From: Furcasterigmium furcatum
Taxonomy: Eukaryota; Ascomycota; Sordariomycetes; Glomerellales; Plectosphaerellaceae
Reading direction: 5' to 3'
Assembly (NCBI GenBank): GCA_001599815.1
Contig: BCIA01000004.1
Span: 2,425,051 to 2,489,050, forward strand
Length of the DNA: 64,000 nt
Below the pieces are notes generated by a model that had not been told where the DNA came from, did not search any database, and saw only the letters and a list, made by a program, of their open reading frames with translations. This document shows positions 54,246 through 64,000 of this stretch, one piece after another. Position 1 is the first letter of the stretch; each line of letters opens with the position of its first letter. The translations under genes and the position numbers were made by a program.

Positions 54246-55948
54246 ATGGACGCCGAAGGGGTCAACGAGCCGCTCCTAAACCCGACTGAGCCCGCCAACG
54301 TCCCGGGGCCAGAGGACAACGACGAGTCAACCCATCGCCAGACCCTCAGGTCCGGCCTCAGAGCACAGCTCTACACCTCCCACTTCCTGTCCACCTGGAA
54401 CTCCCGCCTCTTCGAATTCGCTGCCGTGCTCTTCCTGGCCTCCGTCTTCCCCGGCACCCTGCTCCCTCTGTCGGCGTACGCCCTCTGCCGCGCCGCCTCA
54501 GCCATCGCCTTCGCGCACCCCATCGGAGCATGGATCGACCACGGCGACCGCCTCAAAGTCGTGAGGGCGTCCATCGTCGGACAACGCTGTGCCGTGGCCG
54601 CCAGCTGCGCGGTGTTCGGCGTGATGCAGATCAAGTCCGACGGCTCTTGGCTGACATACGGACTGTTCGCGACGCTCGTGGTGCTGGCGTGCGTCGAGAA
54701 GGTGTGCTCCGTCATGAACCTCATCTCGATTGAGAGAGACTGGGTAAGCTGTTCGACCCACGGCCTGTTATCGACTGAGCTCATATTCCTTGACAGGTTG
54801 TCGTTATCACGGAAGGCGACGACAAATTGCGGCAAGGTGAGATCTGACGATGGCCTGATGATGGCACCCATGACTGACCGGCTTGAAGCTGTCAACGCCC
54901 AGATGCGTCGCATTGATCTCGTCTGTAAGCTCTGTGCGCCGCTGGCCATCTCGTTTATGGACATGGCGTCGACTCGCGTCGCCATCCTGGTCGTGTTCAG
55001 CATCAACTTGCTGTCCATCATGGCTGAATACTTCTGCATTGCGAGGGTATGTCTGCAGCAGCTCTCAGACCGAAATCATGGCCTAACATATAACCAGGTT
55101 CACTCTGCCATACCGGCTCTGCACCGTACAGCCACCGTTGCCACCGCAGAAACACCATCCGAGCCCGAGAGACGTCAATGCTGCTCGCCTCGCCGTCTCC
55201 TCCCCATCTCCATGATGGCACGCTACTTCAAGCACCCGGCCTTCCTCCCGTCCTTCTCCCTCTCCCTGCTCTACCTCACGGTCCTCTCTTTCAACGGACA
55301 GCTCATCACCTTCCTCGTCTCGGTGGGATACACCTCCGTGCACGTGGGTGTCCTGCGGACGCTCAGCACAGCCATCGAGGTCTCCGCAACATGGGCGGCA
55401 CCACGCGTCGTCGACAAGATCGGGGCCATCCGCGGTGGTCTCTGGAGTCTGAGCTGGCTCGCCATCTGGCTGACGACTGGCGTTGTCCTCTTCTTCAAGG
55501 ACACATTCAGCGAGACGCCCCAGCCACAGCTCATCGCCACAGTCCTCGCCGTCTGCGTCGCGGCGAGTCGGCTCGGTCTCTGGGGCTACGATCTCTGCGC
55601 TCAACTGCTCATCCAAGAGGTAAACCGCCAACCAACTCCATCCTTTTCATCCATCGTCTCATGCTCACCCACGCACAGGAAGTCGAGGCAGACCAGAGAG
55701 GAAACTTCTCAACGGCAGAGTCAGCCTTCCAGAACCTCTTCGAGCTGCTCGCCTTCGCCACGACCATCGTCTTCCCCCGCCCCGAGGACTTCCACTGGCC
55801 CACGCTGCTCAGTCTGGTCGCCGTCTACTCCGCCGCCGCGCTCTACGCGCCCTTCGCGAGGAGCAGACGCGGCCATCTGCTGCACATGCCGTTGTGCCTC
55901 GAGCGGAAGCCCGCCTTTGCAGACCGCGAGCAACTACCATCCATGTAA
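54246..55948 (+). CDS. Ferroportin-family (SLC40) iron transporter
   Basis: Exons are 54246-54743, 54797-54836, 54889-55046, 55098-55619 and 55679-55948, giving 495 residues. The family signature LYTSHFLSTWNSRLFEFAAV is the first helix. VEKVCSVMNLISIERDWVVV sits at the cytosolic face after helix 4-5, and WGYDLCAQLLIQEEVEADQR matches the late ferroportin block before the last helices. About eleven to twelve hydrophobic segments are visible. Ferroportins export Fe(II); fungal members may act at the plasma membrane or vacuole. The 40-nt second exon is unusually small but restores ERDWVVVITEGDDDKLRQAV exactly. The C-terminus ends at a TAA after SM. Confidence 0.9.
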
Positions 55949-56114
55949 TATTACAGCTTTACTTTACATGTTCTCTCAAAACATCACTGGACATTATTAT
56001 ACAAAAGACATGTATTCGGGGTTTTCAACTTTTTTTTCTTGATTTTCGGTTTCTGTGAGCTTACCTTCTTCGACGGAGCCAGCCGCCCAAGAGTCGTGTT
56101 CGTTCTCGGGTCAG

Positions 56115-57077
56115 CTACGGCGTCCAGCACGGAGACCACTTGGCCAAGTCCTGTCCGTCTTGTTCCTCCAGCCGAAGCTGGGCCTGGATGTCCGAGGCCA
56201 GCTTGTCAGTCGGCAGCGTCAGGGCAGCATCCCTCTCCTCCTGCAGCCTACGCTGCTCCTCCTCCGTCACCCCGCGGCACTTCCTCTCGTGGTTCCTCAT
56301 GAGCCTCTCTCGCTCCGTGGGGCTTGGGAACCGACGCTCCAAGCACGCGGCGCACATGTACATGTACTCGGAGTAGTCGGGCGGGAAAGGAGCCTTGCAG
56401 TAAAGGCAGGTCGTCTTCCACAGCCGCTCAGCCTCGTCTTCCTCCTCCTGCTGCAGCCTGCGCTGGTCCTGCTCCTCCGTTTCCCCCCGGCACTTCCTCT
56501 CGTGGTTCCTCCTGAACTTCTCCCGCTCCGTGGGGTTTGGGAACCGGCGCTCCAAGCACGCGGCGCACATGTTCATGTACTGGGAGTAGTCGGGCGGGAA
56601 ACGCGCCTTGCAGTAAAGGCAGCTCGTCTTCCACAGCATCCACAGCAGCTCGTCCTTGTCATCCTCATCCTCCTCCTTTTTCTCCTCGTCCTGGGGGCTC
56701 GAATCAGGAGACTCCTCCTGCTCCTCCTCACCATCAAAGGGACCGTAGTCCGCCTTGATCCTCGCAATCAGCCTGAGGCCTGTGCCCGAGCTGTTGTCCA
56801 CTTTCTCGAGAGTCGCCAGCGCGCAGGGCCTGCACAGCTGCGTCTCCTTGCCGGAGCCCTGCTGCATGGGATGGTCGCACTTCCAGCAGTGGCCGTCAGC
56901 AGGCAGCTCCGGCACCCTGGGGATGGTCCAGAGCCGGAAGATGTCGCGGCCTTCGTCCTCGGTGACGTGGAACCACTCCATCACCCTCGGCACGTACTTC
57001 GCCTCGTGATAGGCGTAGCACAGAGGGGGGTCCTGGTACTCTGGGATGAGAGCATAGCAGAGGTTGCAGGGGATCAT
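56115..57077 (-). CDS. Protein with duplicated Cys/His (zinc-finger-like) modules
   Basis: A 320-residue frame. The first 110 residues carry CxxC pairs (CNLCY, CWKCDHP, CRPCAL). An acidic stretch (EEEQEESPDSS to EDEDDKDE) follows. Then come two tandem copies of a module of about 70 residues: LWKTSCLYCKARFPPDYSQY, MCAACLERRFPNPTEREKF, RNHERKCRG, and the second copy with LWKTTCLYCKAPFPPDYSEY. Each has CxxC, CxxC, then His and Cys, suitable for one or two zinc ions. No known domain is recognised. The ATG at 57077 was chosen; an upstream in-frame GTG at 57095 and a possible 5' exon around 57150-57230 could not be joined in frame. Function unknown; nucleic-acid or protein binding is a guess. Confidence 0.7.
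   Translation of the reverse strand: MIPCNLCYALIPEYQDPPLCYAYHEAKYVPRVMEWFHVTEDEGRDIFRLWTIPRVPELPADGHCWKCDHPMQQGSGKETQLCRPCALATLEKVDNSSGTGLRLIARIKADYGPFDGEEEQEESPDSSPQDEEKKEEDEDDKDELLWMLWKTSCLYCKARFPPDYSQYMNMCAACLERRFPNPTEREKFRRNHERKCRGETEEQDQRRLQQEEEDEAERLWKTTCLYCKAPFPPDYSEYMYMCAACLERRFPSPTERERLMRNHERKCRGVTEEEQRRLQEERDAALTLPTDKLASDIQAQLRLEEQDGQDLAKWSPCWTP
56234..56636. repeat. Internal tandem duplication inside the Cys/His gene
   Basis: Two direct copies, 56234-56423 and 56445-56636, are nearly identical over long runs and encode the two modules. Most differences are scattered substitutions, so the duplication is fairly recent. Confidence 0.85.
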
Positions 57078-57696
57078 CTGATGAGTGGGATTCACCGTCA
57101 GGTCCGTGTGGATTGGTGAGAAGTTGTAGAGTGTGTTAACTCGCTTACCTGGGGTGTTGACGATGAAGTTGTTGGTTGTGTGCGAGTGTGATGTCGAGAT
57201 CGAAGCCGCAAATGTCGGCTGGCATCTCGCCGTCTAAATAGCAGTTCTTCTCACATTGCTTGATGAATTCTAGAGACACTGCCATGTCGACAGGCTGGCA
57301 GATACGGGTGCACGTCGTCTGGTATGGCTGTGAGCAAACGATGCAGCTTCTGCTCTGGTATCAGTTGACATGAGCATGCTTCTGGCTTCAGGCGCTACTG
57401 GCCTGCGCGGCACACAATTGACTCGATCAAAGTCGACCATTCTGGTTCGATTGACCTCGCCGTCTGCCTGCGGCCCTAATATGCTCATCTCTTCCCAATC
57501 CTCTTTGACAGACTGGAACCGCGTCTCGCGCAACGGCCACTTCACGGCACAGCCCAGTGGCACCAGGCTCAAAGAAAGATGCTTCAGCGAGCCCCTATGT
57601 TCAGCGAACAAGCCAGCTGCCCTTGCATAGATACAGTATGGTAACCCAAGATACACCCAAGCCGATCTAGCGCCAGCGCAGTTACAGCGTCGCCGC
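57078..57696. other. Spacer upstream of the Cys/His gene
   Basis: A minus-strand frame at 57270-57656 (with SLKHLSLSLVPLG) vaguely recalls an F-box/LRR protein tail but has no support. Nothing else seen. Confidence 0.4.
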
Positions 57697-59435
57697 TCAC
57701 AACGGCATTACAGCCCAAGGGGAGTCCCAGCCAACAGCGTCTGTCCGCCGCGTGATCCCTCCGGGTGTCCGGGGCAGTCGTTGGTCCTTGGCGACGAAAC
57801 TGTCGGCCCAGCAGGCATAGTGCCTCACGTCGACGCCGTGCTGGCGGCCGATGCCGACGAGGCGAGGGCAGGGGAAAGGGGAGGCATCCGGTCCTCCAGC
57901 CAGCTCGGGGTCTTCCCTCGGGCTATAGAGAATAGCTTTGAGCTTCGGAAAGAGACCACTGGTGATGAGGTACTCGAGACAGGCGGCGATCATGTCGTTT
58001 TCCACATTGCGCGGGAGTGTTGAAGGCGACGGCTGGTACGAAGAGTCGTTTCCGAGCGCCAGAACCTCCATGGACTCGGGGAAGTTCGTCGCCACGGCTT
58101 CGAGACATGCCTGGGGCGCGAAATGCCACTGGCTTGCGAGTCTGCCGTGGGAACCGTCCGGGAAGAAGTACACGGCGTTGGTGATGACATCGGACATGTT
58201 GAGCCCGACGTGGCGTATGCTATCTAGTGTCTCCATACACACGGCCCTCTCGCTGGTTTCGTATTTCGCTCCCGTCCCCCAGGGGAGCCAGCCGTCAAGC
58301 ATCAGGGACTCCAGCTCCGGTCGCTCCCAACAAGCCCTGTATACAGCGGGGAAGGTCAGGTGGTCTTGAGAGACACCTGCGATGGCCAGAGTCCTGAGAC
58401 ACCGCGGGGCTTCGATCATTGGTCCGATACTTTCCATATCAAGACCAGAAAAACTTGAGCGGTCGTCGATGTAGAGGTGCTCGAGGGCGGATGAGCGTGG
58501 CCAGAGAGCCATCTCGGGCCAGCCGCTGAATTCCCAGTCTTCCCAGTAGCGGCAATGCCGGCAGACAAGCGATTTGAGCGCAGGGAGGGCCAGGAATCCG
58601 TACATAAGCGGATAGAGCGGGGAATACCCGGCACGGCCCCCAATACCGTCTGGATTTAGGATATGGGGGGTAGTGTACGATTCCTCGTCATTGATGCCAA
58701 CATCAACGTGGCGTAGGTTTTGCAGGCCGGGGAGCAGTGGTCCATCGCTGTTGATGCAGAGCCGAATAGTCTTGATGAGATATTTGATAGCTGCCTGTGG
58801 CCAGCACGGTCCAGTATATTCAGTCATGGTACTATCCTAGTTAGTGGTGGAATGCGGAAGCAGCCAGCCCCTGCTTGAGAAACTTACCCTAGAGGCATAA
58901 TCTTCATGACGTCCACCCGGGGACAGAAGACCAGGAGAAGCATCTGGAGTGGTCTATCGTCGCCACGCTCGAGCCGTTCCCTGACTCGTTCAACATCGGC
59001 GCGATTAAAGTGCAACCGATCCCGAAAGATCTCAAGGCATTGCTCGATCTCCCTGTAGTTGAGGAACCAGGAAGGCACGGGCAGTCCCGCGTAAACTCGA
59101 TCATCGTCGCCATCATCCCACCCAAGGTAAAACAACCTCCTATCTTCGTCCAAAAGATCGATTTCATGGACGCAGATCTCCACTGTGCGAACGTGAAACA
59201 CCTCCAAACTGGCGGGATCATGTAGGGCGGCACGGATCAGCGCGAATATGGCAGTCGGCGACGAGGTCGACATCACCCTCCAGTCTCGGTGTGCGTCCTG
59301 GTGGCGTCTGAGCAGTGGGCACGCAGCATGATGAAGTGTTCGACATGTAAGGGCGAGTTTGATGTGCGACTCGGGACCGGCGTAGTCAAATATCTCGGCG
59401 ATGAGCTCGGTGGGTAGATCGACGAGGCGCGGCAT
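57697..59435 (-). CDS. F-box protein with LRR-like C-terminus
   Basis: Exons are 59435-58888 and 58831-57697, giving 560 residues. The F-box is at residues about 3-45 (LVDLPTELIAEIFDYAGPES, then KLALTCRTLHHAACPLL) and would bind Skp1 in an SCF ubiquitin ligase. The rest is a leucine-rich, Cys/Trp-containing region with spaced LxxLxL units (LQNLRHVDVGIND, ALKSLVCRHC, ALEHLYIDDRS, LRTLAIAGVS, LESLMLDGW) that should form the substrate-recognition solenoid. Fungal F-box proteins of this kind are numerous and diverge fast, so no substrate can be proposed. Confidence 0.88.
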
Positions 59436-59922
59436 GGCGAACAGGCTGGCTTCCAGAGCTTCCTACACTCCATCATGGGACGGATGGGAGACATCGGGGA
59501 GGGAAATCGGGACACCACGAGCTTTCGTTCCAGGCATCGAGGCAGGCATCTGCGTCCGTGATTGGTCGGAGCGTTCTAACCCCGGCTCAGGGTGAGTGAG
59601 ATTCGTCCTGATGAGCCTGCAGTGGCAGATGTAAGTACTTTGTGGGCAACACAAGAAGTTGTTCGCGGTCAAATCTACCTCTGGAGGCTTCCAAGCCCCG
59701 GCAGATAGATTGTAAACTGTCCCCAAGACAGCGTCTTTGTGCATGGAACCCGGAACGTGAAAGGCAACGCAGTGCCTCCTCTCGCTGAAAGGCTCAGAAC
59801 AAGCCTTCGATGGGCCTTGGTCCTCACATTGAGCCCATTCGCCCGCAGCCTCACAGTACATTCGCACCACAGCAGAAGTATTGCGATGAAATTAAACATT
59901 ATGTACCGAGTCTCCCCTCCGG
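59436..59922. other. Spacer upstream of the F-box gene
   Basis: No gene recognised. Confidence 0.5.
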
Positions 59923-60968
59923 TCACCGCTGCTGGCTATACCCGTTGCCCTGCCCGTAATACGTCCCGTCAGGCGACGCCAGCCCCTCGCCCTGCTGCGA
60001 CGGCGCCGCCACGCTGCCGTTGTACCCGTCCGCAGGATGGCCCTTCGCCTCGGCGCCCGTCGGCGCCACGGCAGGGGCCATGCTGTACGTCGACTGCCTC
60101 GTCTGCTGCATGGGCTGCTGCTGGCCCGAGTACACGTACGCCGGCATCGGCTGCTGCACCATGGGCATGGGCGCCATGTTCATGGGGTACATCTGCCCGT
60201 CCGCCTGGACGAAGTACACGGCCGACGCCTGCGCGTTCGCCCGCTGCGTTTCGATGCACGCCATGACGAAGAGCGTGAAATTGATGAGCCTGGCAAGTAA
60301 TCAGCACGACGAAGTCATCTGACAGAGAAAGGGGAAACGTACAGGACGAGACACATGAACGCCAGCGTCGTGTAGGCGACCGTCGGATCTCTATTCCTCC
60401 TCCAGGTGCTGCCACGGTAATAGCTGTCATAGTCATAGTCATAGTCATACGCCAATATCGTGGCTCCGAACCCGATTCCGATAGCGGTCAGGAGCCAGAT
60501 GACGAGGTGCATGCCGACGTGGGCGCCCGGGTGGATGCCCAGCTTTCCGCCGCGCGCGCAGATGGTGATGAACTCCGCCGTCTCCCAGATGAAGACGAAA
60601 CTGCCAATGGGGATGCAGAAGTAAAAGAAGAAGTAGATAGCGCTGGAGGTCGAGACGAAGAGGAGGGAGACAGCGAGAGCGATGAGAATGATGCCGCAGA
60701 CGAGATTGAACGAGCGCAGGACGATCTTGGCGGTGAACTGGCTCTTGCTGTAGAGGGCGAGACGGGGTGATCTCATGGTCGGCATAGGGTGCATGGCGGG
60801 CTGGATGTACGTGGGCTGCTGCTGGTGATACTGAGGCTGCTGGTACTGCTGATACTGCTGCGGCGGCTGCTGCTGTTGCGGTGCCTGATAACTGCTGATG
60901 TCCGAGACGGTGGCCGGCGGAGGCGACGCCGCCTGCTGGTGAGGCTGGTTCTGGTTCTGGGCGTCCAT
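59923..60968 (-). CDS. Four-helix membrane protein with Gln/Pro-rich ends (MARVEL-like)
   Basis: Exons are 60968-60343 and 60289-59923, giving 330 residues. A Gln/Pro-rich cytosolic N-terminus of about 85 residues (PQQYQQYQQPQYHQQQP) leads to four membrane helices: FNLVCGIILIALAVSLLFV, AIYFFFYFCIPIGSFVFIW, VGMHLVIWLLTAIGIGFGAT and TLAFMCLVLLINFTLFVMAC. A second Gln/Met/Pro-rich tail follows. The spacing fits MARVEL-type proteins of fungal plasma membrane. Between helices 3 and 4 is a DYDYDYDYDSYY run encoded by a (GTCATA)n microsatellite (60424-60450). No signal peptide. Function unknown. Confidence 0.82.
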
Positions 60969-61637
60969 GATGGGCGGGCAGCCTGGTGTTTTCGGGGCGG
61001 TGCGATCTACGAGTCGAGGGCTGGGCAGCCTTCCCCTGAGGGAGGTAGTGGTACCACTTGGCGTGTTGGCAGTCGGCGACGTGAGAAGATGTTGTTCAAG
61101 GAGCGGAAGAAACGAAAAGAGCGCACACAAAAAGAAGAATGTCTGTCGCCAAAGAGAGGCAGTCCGACTGGATCAAGGGCCAAGGCGAAACTCCCAAAGA
61201 TTCGACGTAATCCGGGAGAAACGCGTGCCGTCCTCGACCTGGGGGGACTCACGCATTTTGTATGTAAAAAAAGAAACCCGGCACCACGGCAAGGCAGCAG
61301 TCGAGAGCACATCCCTGTCCGAGGCGCCCAAGTCCCATGTTCTGGCCGTTAGATCACCTCGCGAAATGAAGGGTCTAGCCGCTCTTGGCCTCGGTCGTGG
61401 CACAGGGCTGCGCTGCCAAGAGGTACGGCGCATTCCCTGTCGCCCATCACTCCACCTCCAGGTTGGTAGTTTTTGCTTGTCTGGATCGACACGGAAATGT
61501 GTTGTATTCAGCACAGAGGTGGACTCTCGGTCTGTCTAGGAAGTATCTAGGTTGAAAGAGGTGGCCAAGACTATCTAAAGCCAGTATCTCCAGGGGCAAT
61601 CCCCGACTCGTTTTCGATTCGTCCCAGGAAGACGTGC
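60969..61637. other. Spacer upstream of the four-helix gene
   Basis: No gene recognised on either strand. Confidence 0.5.
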
Positions 61638-63019
61638 TCAATCATCGCCTTCAACCTCGGCTGCTGCCGCCGCAGCGGCATTGTTGATGCGCGACAGGAT
61701 GGCCGACTTGTTGACTGCCTCCCTCATGGCGATGAAGCCGTAGATGAGCGAAAAGACTGTCGCCTGAGGTTAGCGTGCTGGCTCTCGTTCATCAGGGGGC
61801 AGCTCACCAAGCGGGGACAGAAGAACAAAGCCGATGCAGTTGGCGATGACAGCCTCGCGAGAGCCAACCTCGTCCTCGTTGAGCCAGAAGAATGAATCAT
61901 CGCCGGTGAGGACTTTGCCCAAAGCCGCCCACCCGAGGTAAAGGGCCGACAAGAATAGGAGGCCGAAGATGTGCGCGCCGACGGACTGCATGTCTGATCA
62001 GTGTCTGGCATCAGCGAACGGCAAGTTGAGGAACGAGACTGACGATGGGTCGTTTGATGCTGTTGAGGAAGAAGATCTCTCCAAGCACTATGCCCGTTCC
62101 GATGGCGAAGAGGTTGAGGTACACGAACGCCCTGAACCATCCTTCGCCAAAGATATCGGTAACTACCGGGGATTAGCACTCTCCCCGTCAGCCAGTCGTG
62201 CACACCTACAAGGCGTCTTTCCGATGCCGCCCATTTCGGTCAGGGTGGGAGTCATCGGGAGTTCCATGTCCAGCGAGAAGTGTGGCGATGCAAAGAGGGT
62301 TCCCAGCGCTGAGGGCTCGGGATCCTCCGGTGGTGGCTGCTCATCGCCAGGAGCATCGCCAGAGCCATCGTCGTCTCCAGGGCCGTCGTCAGCAGCATCG
62401 TTGTGCGGCAGGGTGACGAGCCAGTACAGGGCGGTGTTGGTGACAGCGAAGACCGAGGTGGCGAAGTAGAAGAGCGTGAAGTAGAACTGCTTCCGAAGGC
62501 TTGCCATGTTGTATGGCAGAGACATGCCGCGCAGGACGGAATACTCCCAGCCGGATCCGTATTCATCGATGTGGGGGAAGTACAGATGAGTGTACGTCCA
62601 GGCCTGCAGAGTCAGGTTGGTCAGCCATCGGTTCGCCCACGAGGCCTGATTCGCGACTTACAAAGACAATTGCGTGGTATGCCAGGAGAAACACAAAGGT
62701 GATGATCTCAAACTCGAAGAGGAAGCCCTAGTTCGACTTTTCGGTGTCCTGCTCGATCTTGTAGTCGAGAATCATGATGCCGACTGCAACGAGGTAGGCG
62801 AGGATGGCGCCGCGGATGTAACAGAGGGCGTTCTGGGGAAGCCATCTCCAGGGAGAGTGACATGCTCGGAGGAAAGAAGGCTAGAGGAGAGTTTGTGTCA
62901 GCGCACGACGAGTCTCAGATGCCTCTGATGGGACTGACATGGTCGTGAATCTGACCGTAGACAGCGGGCGTGGGCAACTCGGAACCCTGCAGGAGGGGCG
63001 TCGTGACCGAGCTGGTCAT
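61638..63019 (-). CDS. FAR-17a/AIG1-like membrane protein with an in-frame TAG
   Basis: Exons are 63019-62939, 62880-62662, 62603-62210, 62162-62044, 61985-61808 and 61756-61638. Together they make 370 codons, with every phase matching. Typical features are an N-terminal cytosolic peptide, LRACHSPWRWLPQNALCYIR, six or so helices, WTYTHLYFPHIDEYGSGWEY between helices 2 and 3, and IYGFIAMREAVNKS near the end. Mammalian relatives are ER-associated hydrolases of fatty-acid esters of hydroxy fatty acids, through conserved Thr and His. Codon 51 of exon 2 (62730-62728) is TAG where Trp is expected (KSN-stop-GFLFEFEI). A 57-nt intron ending at that TAG would bypass it but would delete a helix. The stop is therefore a nonsense mutation, an error, or an alternative intron. 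Confidence 0.75.
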
Positions 63020-63784
63020 TTTCGGGCAGTGACTTCTGATGGATACGACGTAGCGATTCTTGGAGGAGAGATGCGGGCGAGAATTGCAGACGTAGGCAAA
63101 TGTTGGATGGATCGAGGCCACCTTTGAGATGGAGTTGGGGGATGTTGAGAACGGGAAACGGGTCACTTCAACATCCACACTTGGGTTCTGGCAGGTTGAA
63201 GGAGGACCCTTGTCCATTGTTCTTTCCTCTCATCGCGTTGGACTGAGGCTGAAGGGACGATGGCCATGGATCACGAAGAAGCCAATCAGGGAGAGGGGCA
63301 ACTCGGGTATTTTGGATGTCAAAGGGAAGGAAGTCATGACTGGCAAGGGCATTCAGGAAGAGATATTCGATTCGCCGGTATCCATCGTTTCAGGATTCAT
63401 CTTCAGTTCCCGTCCCCGTCTTGGGCAGGGAAGTCGACGACACCCAGAGAGCGGACAGTGGAGGACAGGACAACCGAGTTCGAGAGCACACAATTAGACA
63501 TCATGGTGCCACAGAAGGACCAAAGCAAAATCCGAAGTAATTCCTGATATTGACAGCAATCTGGTTTCGTATTAATAAGAGGAGGAAGAACGACTGGACT
63601 CCATGATGTGAATTGGAAGTTTGAGAGAGTTGAGTCTAAGGTTTTAGGGACGAAGACCCCTGACTAACACCCCCCAGACGCCAGCTCTGGGCGCCTAGTG
63701 GCCCGTGCGCCAAGCTCCTTCAACTTGAAGTGCCCCGTGTCCGAAAAGTGGCATCAACACCATCACCAAACCATCGACGCCAAA
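63020..63784. other. Divergent spacer
   Basis: Lies between the FAR-17a-like gene and SEC11. No gene recognised. Confidence 0.5.
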
Positions 63785-64000
63785 ATGCTCTCCAGCCTCA
63801 AGAACCCCCGGCAAGCTGCCGCGCAGCTCCTGAACTTCGGTCTGATATTGTCGACCGCGTTCATGGTCCGCCCTCCCTTCCCCGTTCTGTCGAATGCGCC
63901 CGCTTGCTGACTCGGTAACTGCTGCAGATGTGGAAGGGTCTCTCCGTTCTCTCCGACTCGCCCTCCCCGATCGTCGTTGTCCTCTCCGGCAGCATGGAGC
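63785..64000 (+). CDS. SEC11: Signal peptidase complex catalytic subunit SEC11 (partial, right edge)
   Basis: Exon 1 (63785-63865) and the start of exon 2 (from 63928) encode MLSSLKNPRQAAAQLLNFGL, the membrane helix, and MWKGLSVLSDSPSPIVVVLS followed by GSME. SGSM carries the catalytic serine of the ER signal peptidase, which removes signal peptides during secretion. The 62-nt intron has a GTCCGC donor (weak) and a GGTAACTGCTGCAG end. The remaining roughly 120 residues lie beyond the window. Confidence 0.95.

Noticed and set aside
56055..57119. 354-codon plus-strand leucine-rich frame
   Set aside because: Antisense of the duplicated Cys/His protein; Leu richness comes from complementing Glu/Lys codons.
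57270..57656. Minus-strand frame with LKHLSLSLVPLG
   Set aside because: Faint resemblance to an F-box/LRR tail but no start context, splice partner or second motif.

Overview
The window is nuclear DNA of a filamentous ascomycete (Pezizomycotina, most likely a Sordariomycete). The evidence is: genes split by 44-100 nt GT-AG introns with CTAAC/CTGAC-like branch sites, Zn(II)2Cys6 regulators, fungal rhodopsin-domain (PTH11-like) membrane proteins, a PL11 pectin lyase carrying a fungal CBM1, and AT-rich blocks that look mutated by repeat-induced point mutation (RIP). About 30 genes were modelled by hand. For almost all of them the exon lengths sum to an exact multiple of three.

Region 1-8.4 kb is a zone of gene decay. 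It holds a possible edge exon, a 5'-truncated sulfatase without its catalytic end, a short ankyrin ORF directly behind a rhodopsin-domain gene, a RIP-like block (about 5.38-6.33 kb), a frameshifted GH3 beta-glucosidase fragment and, head-on against it, a broken NB-ARC (NLR-like) gene.

Region 8.5-14.8 kb holds a small secreted protein, a Zn2Cys6 regulator and an intronless rhamnogalacturonan lyase (PL11+CBM1).

Region 15.4-26.3 kb looks like a compact metabolic cluster: an isocitrate-lyase/PEP-mutase-family lyase, a histidine phosphatase, a Baeyer-Villiger-type flavin monooxygenase, a Zn2Cys6 regulator, a short-chain dehydrogenase and an allantoate-permease-type MFS transporter. The two outermost genes (lyase and transporter) have matching upstream sequence: about 300 bp of clearly similar non-coding DNA. 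In each copy two CCGATCGG palindromes start exactly 41 bp apart and flank a GGCGCCGAT core. This is the most interesting item in the window. CCG-N2-CGG is the kind of site a Zn2Cys6 protein binds, and one is encoded inside the cluster.

Region 27-36.3 kb holds two tandem intron-containing tRNA-Val(AAC) genes, a fungal protein of unknown function, a cyanamide hydratase divergent from a third Zn2Cys6 regulator, a DUF7702-like seven-helix protein and a secreted protein with a Kex2-type site. Region 38.5-40.1 kb pairs a cysteine-rich small secreted protein with a second RIP block, the genomic niche typical of effectors.

Region 40.6-64 kb is mostly housekeeping or general genes: a low-complexity protein with a GC-AG intron, a single-pass membrane protein, a 5-N assembly gap, a BBE-type FAD oxidase with a one-base deletion, a second rhodopsin-domain protein, histone chaperone CHZ1 with a 13-nt microexon, a Kelch protein, a ferroportin-family transporter, a protein with a duplicated Cys/His module, an F-box protein, a four-helix membrane protein, a FAR-17a/AIG1-like protein with an in-frame TAG, and the start of SEC11 running off the right edge.
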